64,000 nt of DNA from Hyphomicrobium sp. (GCA_030148725.1 JASBSU010000009.1:1-64000), one strand, 5' to 3'. Numbered from the stretch's first letter, positions 26,044-34,727 are shown. The notes: a model not told the origin generated them from the letters alone. Translations and numbers: made by a program.

Positions 26044-26564
26044 TGCGCCGCACCCTTTTGCGCGAACAGACGCCGGTCGACGATATAGTTGACCGCCCTG
26101 AGCCACATCTTGTCGGTATTGCCGTAAATCTCGCTCGAGCCCTGATGTACGACCTTCTGGCTGGCTACGTCCCGGATATAGACGCTCACCGTGAATAGAA
26201 CGTCGGAGGCCTTGCGCACCGTGCCGATGAAGGCGACGTCGGCGCCGACCTTCTTCGCCAGGTCATCCTCGCAGCCGTTACACTTATACATCGGAGATTT
26301 GTCTTCGATGTCCTTGGCGATGGGCGCGCTGTCGACAATCTCGTACTGGCCGCCAGCCTTGATCAGCCGCGCCAGCTCTTCCGTAATGATCTGCAGCCGA
26401 CGCTTGTCTTCGGGGTCGAGCCCCTTTGGCATCAGGCCGATTTCGAATTGCTGCTGCTGATCGATCAGGTCGAATGGAAAAATAACTGCTTTCTGCGCGG
26501 CAGACGCGACTGCGGGCAGCAGCATCGAAGCCAACGCAAAGATGACAAAACGTTTAGCAATCAA
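26040..26564 (-). CDS. DUF2380 family secreted protein
   Basis: 174-residue exported protein with a signal peptide (FVIFALASMLLPAVASA). The mature part starts AQKAVIFPFDLIDQQQQFE. YKCNGCEDDLAKKVGADVAFIG (cited in part) holds a C-x2-C pair, and YGNTDKMWLRAV is near the end. This matches DUF2380, whose function is unknown. It starts with TTG after AGGGGA and is the first gene of the leftward operon. Perhaps it helps the ABC binding protein in the periplasm. Confidence 0.78.
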   Translation of the reverse strand: MIAKRFVIFALASMLLPAVASAAQKAVIFPFDLIDQQQQFEIGLMPKGLDPEDKRRLQIITEELARLIKAGGQYEIVDSAPIAKDIEDKSPMYKCNGCEDDLAKKVGADVAFIGTVRKASDVLFTVSVYIRDVASQKVVHQGSSEIYGNTDKMWLRAVNYIVDRRLFAQKGAAQ

Positions 26565-26638
26565 AGCGTTTCCCCTGCGCTAAGCCGCGCCGACGGCTGC
26601 TTAGACGTTATAGTGTTAGGGGTTAGGTGTGACGAACA

Positions 26639-26665
26639 GGGGGGTAATTGCAAGGGGGTAGTTGC
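26639..26665 (+). repeat. G-rich tandem repeat upstream of the lut-like operon
   Basis: Two near copies of GGGGTA[AG]TTGC at 26641-26651 and 26655-26665, inside a wider G-rich patch beginning GTTAGGGGTTAGG at 26614. It lies between the divergent DUF2380 and lut-like operons, 164 bases ahead of the latter. It could be an operator pair, or fold as a G-quadruplex. Confidence 0.4.
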
Positions 26666-26828
26666 CACCGCACGGCATTCGAAAGGTCACAAGTCCGCGA
26701 GTGAAATCGGGAAGCCTTGACAAGGGTGGGACCCAGTACCCTTTTACTGCAACATAGTAACACCACGCCCGGCACCATCAGAAACGATCCGCGAACAAGC
26801 GGTACGGGCAGCAGGAGGAACAGGCTCT

Positions 26829-28142
26829 ATGGCGATCCGCAAGGCCTCACGTGGCGGCGTGCCGATCTCGGACTTCAAACACCGCGCGCTCGTTGCGGCA
26901 CTTGCTGGTGCGTTGGCGTTCCTCACGCCTGCCTACGCCGAGGAACCCGCCCCTGCTACGCCGCCCCCAGCGGCCGCTGCCGCGGCTGCAAAGCAGGACG
27001 CCGAGGCACCCAAAGTGGCGATGGTGCCGATCATACTGGCTCGCGAGCTTCGCGATGAACCGCTACCGCTCTCTCTGCTCGATCTGCCGCCGAAAGACCT
27101 TGGCATTGCCGGCGCCAAGCTCGCCATCACGGATAACAACACGACCGGCCGCTTCATGAACCAGGAGTTCAAGCTCGAGCCGATTGAAGAATCCGACCCC
27201 GCCAAACTCATCCAGGATGTCGTCCAGAAGGTCGACGAGGGCGCACACTTCGTCATCGTCGATGCGACGCCAGACACGCTCCTCAAACTTGCTGACGCGC
27301 TGAAGGGCAAGGAAGCGCTCGTCATCAACTACGGCGCCCCTGATGACAGCCTGCGCGAAGAGAACTGCCGCCCGCAGATCGTGCACACCGCGCCGACACG
27401 CACGATGCTTGCGGACGCCCTCGCCCAGTATCTCGTTTGGAAGAAGTGGAACCGCTGGCTTCTTGTCCTCGGCCCGACCGAACAGGACAAGCTCTATGCA
27501 GAGGCGCTCCGCCGCGCGGCCAAGCGTTTCGGCGCCAAGATCGTCGAGGAGCGGGTCTTCACCTACGATTCCGGCAACCGTCGCTCCGATGGCGGTTTTG
27601 AGCAGGTGCAGCAGCAGATCCCAACCTTCACCCAGAACGCGCCGGACTATGACGTGCTCGTGGTGGCCGACGAGGGCAACCTGTTCGGCGAATATCTTCC
27701 CTATCGCACCTGGGACGCCCGTCCTGTGGCCGGAACGGCTGGCCTCGTCCCTCAAAGCTGGCATCCCGCCATCGAGCTGTGGGGCGGAACCCAGTTCCAG
27801 AACCGCTTCAAGCGCCTCGCTGATCGCACCATGCGCCCTATCGATTACAACGCCTGGCTCGCCGTACGCATGGTCGGCGAGGCGGCCTCGCGCACGAAGT
27901 CTGGCGACTACAAACAGCTCATTCCGTACATAAAGGGCCCGAATTTCGACGTCGCCGGCTTTAAGGGCGTTGGTCTTTCGCTGCGCAACTGGAACGGCCA
28001 GGTCCGCCAGCCCATCCTCGTCACGACCCCAAAAATGCTCGTGACCGTCTCGCCGCAGCAAGGTTTCCTGCATCAGGTGAGCGAACTCGACACGCTCGGC
28101 GTCGACAAGCCTGAAACGAAATGCAAAGCCTATACGCAATGA
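26829..28142 (+). CDS. PQQ-associated ABC transporter substrate-binding protein (LutA-like)
   Basis: 437-residue exported binding protein of the PQQ-dependent-catabolism ABC family. The signal region (HRALVAALAGALAFLTPAYA) is followed by a proline/alanine linker. The body has the periplasmic leucine-binding-like fold, with VINYGAPDDSLREENC and GLVPQSWHPAIELWGGTQF. AGGAGG precedes the ATG. In Methylorubrum extorquens, as I recall, the related lutA is needed for lanthanide uptake; here xoxF 8 kb away needs lanthanide. First gene of the rightward operon. Confidence 0.85.
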   Translation: MAIRKASRGGVPISDFKHRALVAALAGALAFLTPAYAEEPAPATPPPAAAAAAAKQDAEAPKVAMVPIILARELRDEPLPLSLLDLPPKDLGIAGAKLAITDNNTTGRFMNQEFKLEPIEESDPAKLIQDVVQKVDEGAHFVIVDATPDTLLKLADALKGKEALVINYGAPDDSLREENCRPQIVHTAPTRTMLADALAQYLVWKKWNRWLLVLGPTEQDKLYAEALRRAAKRFGAKIVEERVFTYDSGNRRSDGGFEQVQQQIPTFTQNAPDYDVLVVADEGNLFGEYLPYRTWDARPVAGTAGLVPQSWHPAIELWGGTQFQNRFKRLADRTMRPIDYNAWLAVRMVGEAASRTKSGDYKQLIPYIKGPNFDVAGFKGVGLSLRNWNGQVRQPILVTTPKMLVTVSPQQGFLHQVSELDTLGVDKPETKCKAYTQ

Positions 28143-28196
28143 GCCCCGCCAAGACGCGGCAGGCAAAAAGAATACCTTCAAGGAGGAAGTAACCGA

Positions 28197-29180
28197 ATGC
28201 ACTTCAAGGTCGGCATCGCCGCGCTGCTCGGCATCGCTTCAGCATTGGCTCTCCCGGTGCCTTCGGCGCTGGCCTACACTGCCTTCGTCACCAACGAGAA
28301 GGACAACAGCGTTTCGGTGATCGACACCGAAAAGCTCGAGGTCATCAAGACGTTCTCCGTTGGACAGCGTCCACGCGGTGTCATTCTCTCCAACGATGGC
28401 AAGTGGCTGATCATCTGCACGAGCGACGACAACATCATCCAAGTCTACGACACCAAGACGTACGAATTGATCAAGACGCTGCCCTCGGGGCCAGACCCTG
28501 AGTTGCTGATCCTTCACCCATCGGGGAACCCGCTCTATGTCGCCAACGAGGACGACAACCTCGTCACCGTCGTCGACATCCAGAGCGGAAAGATCATTGG
28601 CGACATTCCCGTCGGCGTCGAGCCGGAAGGCATGGGCATGAGCCCCGACGGCAAGGTGCTAGTCAACACGTCCGAAACGACCAACATGGCGCACTTCATC
28701 GACACCACGACGCACAAGACGTTCGACAACGTCCTGGTCGACAGCCGCCCCCGCGTCGCAATATTCAACCCGGCCGGCACGCAGCTCTGGGTCAGCTCCG
28801 AGATCGGCGGCACGGTGACAGTGCTCAACCCGGCTGATCGCAAAATCCTGAAGAAGATCAGCTTCGAAATCCCCGGCGTCACAAAGGAAGCGATCCAGCC
28901 TGTCGGCGTTCGCATCACGCCGGATGGCAAGACCGCCTTCGTCGCTCTCGGTCCCGCCAACCGCGTCGCCGTCATCGACACCGAGACATTCGAGGTGAAG
29001 AAATACCTCCTCGTCGGTCAGCGCGTCTGGCAATTGGCTTTGACGCCGGATGGCAAGAAGCTTCTCACCACCAACGGTGCATCGAACGACGTTTCAGTGA
29101 TAGACGTTGAGGCCCTGAAGGTTGTGAAGTCGATCCGCACCGGACGCTATCCGTGGGGTGTCGTCGTCGCTCCATTCTGA
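28197..29180 (+). CDS. YVTN-type beta-propeller protein, PQQ-associated (LutB-like)
   Basis: 327-residue periplasmic beta-propeller. A signal peptide ends PSALA, then YTAFVTNEKDNSVSVIDTEK starts about seven blades, each with an xVTNxxDNxVxVID core and a [VI]xVG..P.G turn. It matches the PQQ-dependent-catabolism beta-propeller family. Role unknown; in lut clusters such a protein accompanies the ABC system. An AAGGAGGAAG site precedes the ATG. 169 bases separate it from the ATPase gene. Confidence 0.87.
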   Translation: MHFKVGIAALLGIASALALPVPSALAYTAFVTNEKDNSVSVIDTEKLEVIKTFSVGQRPRGVILSNDGKWLIICTSDDNIIQVYDTKTYELIKTLPSGPDPELLILHPSGNPLYVANEDDNLVTVVDIQSGKIIGDIPVGVEPEGMGMSPDGKVLVNTSETTNMAHFIDTTTHKTFDNVLVDSRPRVAIFNPAGTQLWVSSEIGGTVTVLNPADRKILKKISFEIPGVTKEAIQPVGVRITPDGKTAFVALGPANRVAVIDTETFEVKKYLLVGQRVWQLALTPDGKKLLTTNGASNDVSVIDVEALKVVKSIRTGRYPWGVVVAPF

Positions 29181-29349
29181 TGAACTTCGCCGTTCCCTCG
29201 GGGCTCGGCGGCCTCGCGGAACAAAGGACTTAACGCACGACAGAAACGAGAATGACGATCGGCCGCCCATCTCTGCGTGGCCAAGCTGATGAGAGAAACA
29301 ATTGATGTTTCCAGAAGCTTGAATAAGAGGTTGGCGGTGCACTCGTCGC

Positions 29350-30132
29350 ATGAACATGGCAGCTGAAACTCAACCGTCTCCCAGCGGGACGCCAGCACTC
29401 GCCGTCAAGAACGTCAGTCACAGCTTCGGTGACAATCAGGCGCTCAAGGACGTCTCGCTGGAAATCCCGCGCGGTCGCTTCGTCGTCCTTCTCGGTCTCA
29501 ACGGCGCAGGGAAGTCGACGCTTTTCGCGCTCATCACGCGCCTCTACGACAACGTCACCGGCGAGATCCGCATCTTCGGCCACGACATCCGACGCCGAGC
29601 GATGGCTGCCCTGCAGCGCCTCGGCGTTGTGTTCCAGAGCCGCACGCTGGATCTCGACCTGACGCTCAAGCAGAACCTGCTTTACCACTGCGCTTTGCAC
29701 GGCATCTCCGGCACGGAAGCGCGCAAACGCACGGAACGCGCGCTGCAGATCGTCGGTCTTGCCGACCGAGCCAAGGAGAAGGTGCGCAATCTATCCGGCG
29801 GTCAGGCGCGTCGCGTTGAGATCGCCCGCTCGCTTCTGCATCAACCTTCCCTGCTGCTGCTCGACGAGCCGACCGTCGGCCTCGATATCGGCTCGCGCGA
29901 AAGCGTGGTTAACATCGTGCGCTCGCTGGTCGAGAAGGAAGGCTTGAGCGTGCTCTGGGCCACGCATCTCTTCGACGAGGTGCGCCCGACGGATCATGTC
30001 GTGCTGCTTCACAAGGGTAAGGTCCTCTTCACCGGCCCGGTGCCGGAGCTGCTAGCCAAGACCGCAACCCAGTCCGTGAGCGACGCGTTCCGAAAGTTGA
30101 CCGGCACGGGCAACGAGGAACTCGCCGCATGA
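29350..30132 (+). CDS. ABC transporter ATPase, PQQ-associated (LutE-like)
   Basis: 260-residue ABC ATPase with Walker A GLNGAGKST, Q-loop VFQSRTLDLDLT, signature LSGGQARRVEIARSLLH, Walker B LLLLDEPTVGLD and switch ATHLFDEV. It resembles the drug/export-type (ABC-2) ATPases, not importers. The stop overlaps the permease start by four bases. No strong ribosome site is seen; a start at 29356 is also possible. Confidence 0.9.
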   Translation: MNMAAETQPSPSGTPALAVKNVSHSFGDNQALKDVSLEIPRGRFVVLLGLNGAGKSTLFALITRLYDNVTGEIRIFGHDIRRRAMAALQRLGVVFQSRTLDLDLTLKQNLLYHCALHGISGTEARKRTERALQIVGLADRAKEKVRNLSGGQARRVEIARSLLHQPSLLLLDEPTVGLDIGSRESVVNIVRSLVEKEGLSVLWATHLFDEVRPTDHVVLLHKGKVLFTGPVPELLAKTATQSVSDAFRKLTGTGNEELAA

Positions 30133-31205
30133 CCGCATTGAGCCCAACGATCGCCAATCCCGTTGCAGCAACGGCCATCAGTGAGCGGGCCTGGGGAAGC
30201 GAGCCGCCACGTTTGGGTGTGCGCGCTTACATCACGTGCCTCAAGGGCATCGTGTGGCGCGAAGTGCTGCGCTACCTGCACCAGCGCGAGCGCTTCATGT
30301 CCGCGCTCGTGCGCCCGCTGATCTGGCTGTTCATCTTCGCAGCCGGCTTCCGCCAGACGCTCGGCGTGTCGATCATCCCGCCCTACGAGACCTACGTTCT
30401 GTACGAGGTCTACGTCGTGCCCGGCCTGCTCGGCATGATCTTGCTGTTCAACGCCATGCAGTCGTCCCTCTCGATGGTTTACGACCGCGAGACGGGCGCC
30501 ATGCGCACGCTCCTCGTAAGCCCGTTTCCGCGCTCCTTCCTCCTGGTATCGAAGCTGATCGGCGGTGTCGCTGTCGCTGCGATCCAGGCGTACGTATTCC
30601 TGGCGATCTTTTATTTCTGGGAAGCCGAGCTGACGGGATGGGGCTATCCGCTGCTGCTCGCCCCGCCTGCGGCGCTGTTCGCGCTCAACATCTTCAACTC
30701 CGCCACCGACAAGTTCTCCGAGCGCTTCATGCAGAACGCGCTCATCCTGGCGGCCGTCGTTGAACTGGGCGTCATCATCGCGGTCATCCATTTCTGGAAG
30801 CTCACAACCCCCTCGATGAACTTCTTCGCCGTCGCCCCCGCCCTCGTCGTGTCGGGACTCATGCTTGGCTCGCTCGCGCTCTTCATGTCGTCGGTGATCA
30901 AGCAGCTCGAGAACTTCGCGGGCGTCATGAACTTCGTGATCTTCCCGATGTTCTTTGCCTCTTCCGCGCTCTACCCGCTCTGGCGCGTGAAGGAATCGAG
31001 CGTGATCTTGTACGAGATCTGCCTCTTCAACCCCTTCACGCACGCGGTAGAGCTGATCCGTTTTGCCCTGTACGGCCAGGTCGACTGGCCTTCGCTCGGC
31101 ATCGTCCTAGCTTGCACCGCGGTGTTCCTCGGCGCAGCGATATTTGCCTATAACCCATCAAAAGGCCTGATCGCCCGTCGCGGCGGTCCAGGGTCGGGAG
31201 CGTAA
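30129..31205 (+). CDS. ABC-2 type permease, PQQ-associated (LutF-like)
   Basis: 358-residue membrane protein with an N-terminal cytoplasmic part followed by about six hydrophobic segments. The ABC-2 block near the middle reads YDRETGAMRTLLVSPFPRSF, and NPFTHAVELIRFALYGQ comes late. ABC-2 permeases usually export; yet homologs in lut clusters are linked to lanthanide uptake. It overlaps the ATPase gene (ATGA) and is followed at once by the repeat protein. Confidence 0.88.
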   Translation: MTALSPTIANPVAATAISERAWGSEPPRLGVRAYITCLKGIVWREVLRYLHQRERFMSALVRPLIWLFIFAAGFRQTLGVSIIPPYETYVLYEVYVVPGLLGMILLFNAMQSSLSMVYDRETGAMRTLLVSPFPRSFLLVSKLIGGVAVAAIQAYVFLAIFYFWEAELTGWGYPLLLAPPAALFALNIFNSATDKFSERFMQNALILAAVVELGVIIAVIHFWKLTTPSMNFFAVAPALVVSGLMLGSLALFMSSVIKQLENFAGVMNFVIFPMFFASSALYPLWRVKESSVILYEICLFNPFTHAVELIRFALYGQVDWPSLGIVLACTAVFLGAAIFAYNPSKGLIARRGGPGSGA

Positions 31206-31208
31206 GTG

Positions 31209-32126
31209 ATGCACAGCAGAACTAAGCAGAGCGTGGCACAGTCTTATCTGCGCGTGAGCGCAATCTCCGCACTCGCACTGGCAGCGGCCATCGCCGCGCT
31301 GCCCGCGCCGATAGCGCATGCGCAGGACGCGCCAGCCAAAGTCGAGGCGGCACCTGATCTCGCCCCCGGCATCGCACCGGGGGTCGTGCCCGGCGCCCGC
31401 CCGGGCGGCATGGAGCCACAACCGGGCATCGCGCCAGGCGTTGTGCCCGGCGCCCGCCCCGGGGGCATGGAGGCCGCGCCGCCGATGGGAGGTGCCGCCC
31501 AGCATCCCGCATTCGCGCCTACGCCCGTCACGCCCGATAAGAACGCCGCTGTCGACTTCTCACCCTCCGCCATTCTGAGCAGCCCCGACTGGCCGTGCAT
31601 TCAGCGCAAGGTGCCGGTCATTTCCGCCGGCCAGATCTGGGACGGGCCGTCCATCGAAGGCATCAACGAATTCGACCCGGCCATCCGCGACCTGACGGAG
31701 CTGCTCGAAAGCCGCCGCGTTTCCGCCGACGAAGCAGACAAGGCAATCCAGGAATACGCAGCATCAATCCCCGAGGCCGAGCGCGACAAGAAGCTGACCG
31801 AGCTGTTCGCGAGCTTCCTCGCGGAAATTAACTCTGATCGCCAGTTCGTCATGGGCCGCGTGGAAGAGTTTCAGAAGCGTCAGAAGGCGCGCGCGGCGGA
31901 GCTGGAACGCGAAGGTCAGAAGCTGGCGGAAAAGGGCTTGGCCGCGACAGACGAGCTGCTGCCGACTGAGACAAAACTGTCGCCGGAGCAGCAGGAGTAC
32001 AACTGGAACGCCCGTATTTTCCAGGAGCGCCAGCAGAACCTGACGATGGCGTGCGAGGTCCCAGTGCTCATCGAGCAGCGCGCTTATGAGATTTCGCGGC
32101 TCATCCGTTCGCACATGAAGAGCTGA
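31209..32126 (+). CDS. Secreted protein with proline/glycine repeats, cluster-specific
   Basis: 305-residue exported protein of unknown function. A signal peptide ends IAHAQDAPA, followed by two 17-residue repeats (PGIAPGVVPGARPGGME) and a core with DWPCIQRKVPVISAGQIWDG. A long charged alpha-helical part (about 165-260, coiled-coil-like: ELEREGQKLAEKG) follows. The two cysteines (in DWPC and TMACEVP) are the only ones and could form a disulfide. It starts a few bases after the permease stop, so it belongs to the same operon. I do not recognise a described family. Confidence 0.75.
   Translation: MHSRTKQSVAQSYLRVSAISALALAAAIAALPAPIAHAQDAPAKVEAAPDLAPGIAPGVVPGARPGGMEPQPGIAPGVVPGARPGGMEAAPPMGGAAQHPAFAPTPVTPDKNAAVDFSPSAILSSPDWPCIQRKVPVISAGQIWDGPSIEGINEFDPAIRDLTELLESRRVSADEADKAIQEYAASIPEAERDKKLTELFASFLAEINSDRQFVMGRVEEFQKRQKARAAELEREGQKLAEKGLAATDELLPTETKLSPEQQEYNWNARIFQERQQNLTMACEVPVLIEQRAYEISRLIRSHMKS
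31365..31472 (+). repeat. 51-base imperfect tandem repeat inside the secreted protein gene
   Basis: Copies at 31365-31415 and 31422-31472 separated by six bases encode the same 17 residues (PGIAPGVVPGARPGGME). Synonymous differences between them show the protein sequence is being kept. Confidence 0.85.
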
Positions 32127-32196
32127 TCGCTACCGGCCGCATTCAGGAACCTTCGCCAGCTTCATCGGTTGGAAACAACAACCGATGGAGGAAAGC

Positions 32197-32484
32197 ATGG
32201 CCCTTTACGACCGTCGTCTCGATACCGATCCAACTCGCCCCGGCGTCACGCCGCGCACACCGGCGTCACGCACCGGCATGCTGCCGATGCTCGTCGCTGC
32301 GGCGATAGTCGCGTTTTTGATGATCGCGCTGTTCTATCCGCGATCTGAAGCACCACAAAGCACCGTAAACTCGGGCCCGGCCGTTCAGACGCTACCGGTT
32401 CAGCCCGCGCCTTCGACTGCGCCTGTAGCGCCGACCCCGACCCCAACCACCGAACCGGCACCTGCGCAGCCATCGACGCCGTAA
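32197..32484 (+). CDS. Small membrane-anchored proline-rich protein
   Basis: 95-residue protein. A short cytoplasmic start (MALYDRRLDTDPTRPG) leads to one membrane helix (LPMLVAAAIVAFLMIALFY), then a periplasmic tail rich in Pro, Thr and Ala (APVAPTPTPTTEPAPAQPSTP in part). GGAGG precedes the ATG; another ATG is 12 bases upstream. No known domain. It ends the rightward run, facing the rhodanese gene. Confidence 0.65.
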   Translation: MALYDRRLDTDPTRPGVTPRTPASRTGMLPMLVAAAIVAFLMIALFYPRSEAPQSTVNSGPAVQTLPVQPAPSTAPVAPTPTPTTEPAPAQPSTP

Positions 32485-32533
32485 CGCTGGAGCTATCGGA
32501 AGTTCCGATCGCAGCGCTGCTGTGTCCGCCATC

Positions 32534-32557
32534 GGCCCGTCCCAACAGGGGCGGGCC
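32534..32557. terminator. Hairpin between convergent genes
   Basis: 10-bp stem GGCCCGTCCC / GGGGCGGGCC (one G-T pair) with loop AACA between two converging genes. No U-run, so its strength is uncertain. Confidence 0.45.
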
Positions 32558-32568
32558 ACGCCCGTCGG

Positions 32569-33288
32569 CTACGGCTGCTTCTTCACTTCGACGAGCGGAT
32601 AGCCAAGCTCCTGCCAGCCGTCGGTTCCATCGCGAAACCACATGACATTGCTGTAGCCATACTCGAGCGCGCGCTTGGCGGCGTTCCACGACATCCAGCA
32701 GTCCTTGAGGCAGAAAAAGGCGAGCGGAGCGTTCCGATTGCCTTTCGACAGCTTCTCCAGTGTGGCGCGGAAATATGTGTCCATCTCCGTCGACAGCCCA
32801 CCGTAGCCAACGTTCGGCATCCACACCGCACCTTCGATGCTCCGGTGAACGGGATCGCGCCAGAACGTTCCAGCAGGAAGGTTTGGCGGCTTAGGCGCTT
32901 GAGGATAGACGTCGATGAAGACGGCGCCGTTCTTGTTCCAGAGGTCGGCGGCTTCGTCGTTGCTGATTACGCGCGCGCCTTTGAGCGTGAGCGGCACCGG
33001 GGAGCGAAAATCCTCCATCCGATAGCCCTGGGGCTCCGCGGCTGGCGCCGCTGGCTGAGCAGCAAGCGGAGGCACGTCGGGGTGGGGAGCAGCCCCAGCA
33101 GCCGACGCCGCCGACGCCTCCTTTGCCCGCGCCTCAGAGACGGCCGATGGCCCCGCAACGACGCAGAGCATGATCAGCGCGCCGACTAGCGCACGCTGAG
33201 CATCAGCACGACCAATGCTATTGCCATGGAAAAAACGCGGCGCTCGTGCGCCGCGTTTCAATACCTGATGACGCCGCAGTCCCGTCAT
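32569..33288 (-). CDS. PQQ-associated CXXCW-motif rhodanese-like protein
   Basis: 239-residue secreted protein. An N-terminal hydrophobic segment (LVGALIMLCVVAGPSAV) is followed by an Ala/Pro linker and a rhodanese-like domain from about residue 95. In place of the usual Cys loop it has FFCLKDCWMSWNAAKRA, the CXXCW motif (C-x2-C-W) that names a PQQ-catabolism-associated family. The two cysteines could do redox or sulfur transfer. Its start lies one base after the xoxJ stop, so it is in the xox operon. Confidence 0.85.
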   Translation of the reverse strand: MTGLRRHQVLKRGARAPRFFHGNSIGRADAQRALVGALIMLCVVAGPSAVSEARAKEASAASAAGAAPHPDVPPLAAQPAAPAAEPQGYRMEDFRSPVPLTLKGARVISNDEAADLWNKNGAVFIDVYPQAPKPPNLPAGTFWRDPVHRSIEGAVWMPNVGYGGLSTEMDTYFRATLEKLSKGNRNAPLAFFCLKDCWMSWNAAKRALEYGYSNVMWFRDGTDGWQELGYPLVEVKKQP

Positions 33289-33289
33289 G

Positions 33290-34180
33290 TCAGCTGCGAG
33301 GCGCCGTAATCGGTTTGTTGTCCTCGTCGATCATCGGCACGCCGTACTCGAGCAGCACCTTGTCTATGTCCGCCTGGCGTTTGCGAATGACATCGTTGAG
33401 CTGGCGCTTCCACAGATCGTCACCCTGGCGCACGCCCATCGTGATGCGGAAATCGACGCGGCCTGCTTTACCGGCGTCCTGCACCAGCGGCACGACCGTG
33501 AGCTTGTCGCCGCCATGCGACGCGTAGTAACCAGCGATTGGTCCCCACATGATGCCCGCATCGATTTCGCCAGACCGAATGTCCCGCACCATCTCTGCGG
33601 ACGGATCATCGTAACGGCGATCGACCATGAGCCTGTAAGGCCGCGCGTGATCCATGAGCCCCGCTTTGGCAACGAGCGTAGCAGATGGCGTGCCCTGAAC
33701 GGCGCCGACCTTCTTACCCTTGAGGCGCGGATCGAAGATGCTTTCGACGCCGTCGAGCCCCGCACCCGGCTTGTAGACCAGCGCATATGCAGAGCGATAA
33801 AGCGCATTGGTGTTGAGCACCAGATCATCGCCCTGGCCAGTACCGATGATCACGTCGCAACGCTTGGCCAGCAAGGTGTTGCGGGTGAAGCCCGTCGCCT
33901 GAGGAAACCAGGTGTATTCCACCGGCACCCCGAGCTCGTTGCCGATGATGTCTGCGATCTTGTTCTCGAACCCTTCCTTCTTCTCGTTTGAGAAGGGAAG
34001 GTTCGCTGGGTCCGCACACACGCGCAGAACCTTGCGATTGACGAGATCGGAGCGATGTCCTTCGGCCGCGAAAGCCGAACCGCACATCGCTGAAAGCAGG
34101 ACGAGGCCGCCTATGGCGGCCCCGACCAGTGATGCAGCTGTGTTCTTGGAGTTAGCTACCAAGGCAAGACTTCTCTTCAT
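33290..34180 (-). CDS. xoxJ: XoxJ, methanol dehydrogenase-associated periplasmic binding protein
   Basis: 296-residue exported protein with a solute-binding fold. LVGAAIGGLVLLSAMCGSAFA is the signal part; LRVCADPANLPFSNEKKEGFENKIADII (cited in part) and AGIMWGPIAGYYASH follow. It matches the MxaJ/XoxJ family, thought to help activate or mature methanol dehydrogenase. The start at 34180 overlaps the xoxG stop by 29 bases; an earlier ATG would enlarge the overlap to 92. Second gene after xoxF. Confidence 0.88.
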   Translation of the reverse strand: MKRSLALVANSKNTAASLVGAAIGGLVLLSAMCGSAFAAEGHRSDLVNRKVLRVCADPANLPFSNEKKEGFENKIADIIGNELGVPVEYTWFPQATGFTRNTLLAKRCDVIIGTGQGDDLVLNTNALYRSAYALVYKPGAGLDGVESIFDPRLKGKKVGAVQGTPSATLVAKAGLMDHARPYRLMVDRRYDDPSAEMVRDIRSGEIDAGIMWGPIAGYYASHGGDKLTVVPLVQDAGKAGRVDFRITMGVRQGDDLWKRQLNDVIRKRQADIDKVLLEYGVPMIDEDNKPITAPRS

Positions 34181-34727
34181 CTTTGGCCTGTTGCGGCTTC
34201 TCATCGCGATTGCGACCGCCGAGCTGTCCAGCCGGCAGCGCACCGAACGAACGTGCTTTGAGATATACGTAGAGGTCGTTGATGAAGCACATCACGTTTT
34301 TGTTGTCGCCGAATGCCGGCATGACGAACTTCGTGCCGGCTTCATCGTGCGATTTGCCCGACGCAACGATCCCGAGGAAGTCGCTGTAGGTGAGCCACTT
34401 CAAATGCTCGGCGAGAGCCGGAGCATATGTCGATCCAAGACCATTCGGTCCGTGGCAGACGTGGCATTCACCGTGGTAGCGGCGATAACCGTTATAGGTC
34501 GCCCAATCGACGATGAAGTTGCCGTCCTTCTTGCAGACGCGGAACGTCGGGGTGCCATCGGGCAGAACCCACTTGCCGTCCTTGAATTCTGCGCCTTCCT
34601 GGCTGACGCAGCCATCGGGGAGCGTCACTTCCTTCTGCATGCCCGGCTTGACTTCTTCAGCCATGGCCGAACCGGCGACGCACGCAAGCGCAACGGCGGC
34701 AACAATGGCAAAACTGATCCTTCTCAC
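34152..34727 (-). CDS. xoxG: XoxG, cytochrome cL-like electron acceptor of XoxF
   Basis: 191-residue periplasmic cytochrome c. The signal peptide ends GSAMAEE. Heme binds at CHVCH (residues 88-92), and the probable axial Met is Met136 in KFVMPAFG. Additional cysteines are at 40, 65, 147 and 188. XoxG takes electrons from the lanthanide-type methanol dehydrogenase. It lies 216 bases after xoxF with a terminator between, so it may be transcribed by read-through or its own promoter. Confidence 0.9.
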   Translation of the reverse strand: MRRISFAIVAAVALACVAGSAMAEEVKPGMQKEVTLPDGCVSQEGAEFKDGKWVLPDGTPTFRVCKKDGNFIVDWATYNGYRRYHGECHVCHGPNGLGSTYAPALAEHLKWLTYSDFLGIVASGKSHDEAGTKFVMPAFGDNKNVMCFINDLYVYLKARSFGALPAGQLGGRNRDEKPQQAKDEEKSCLGS

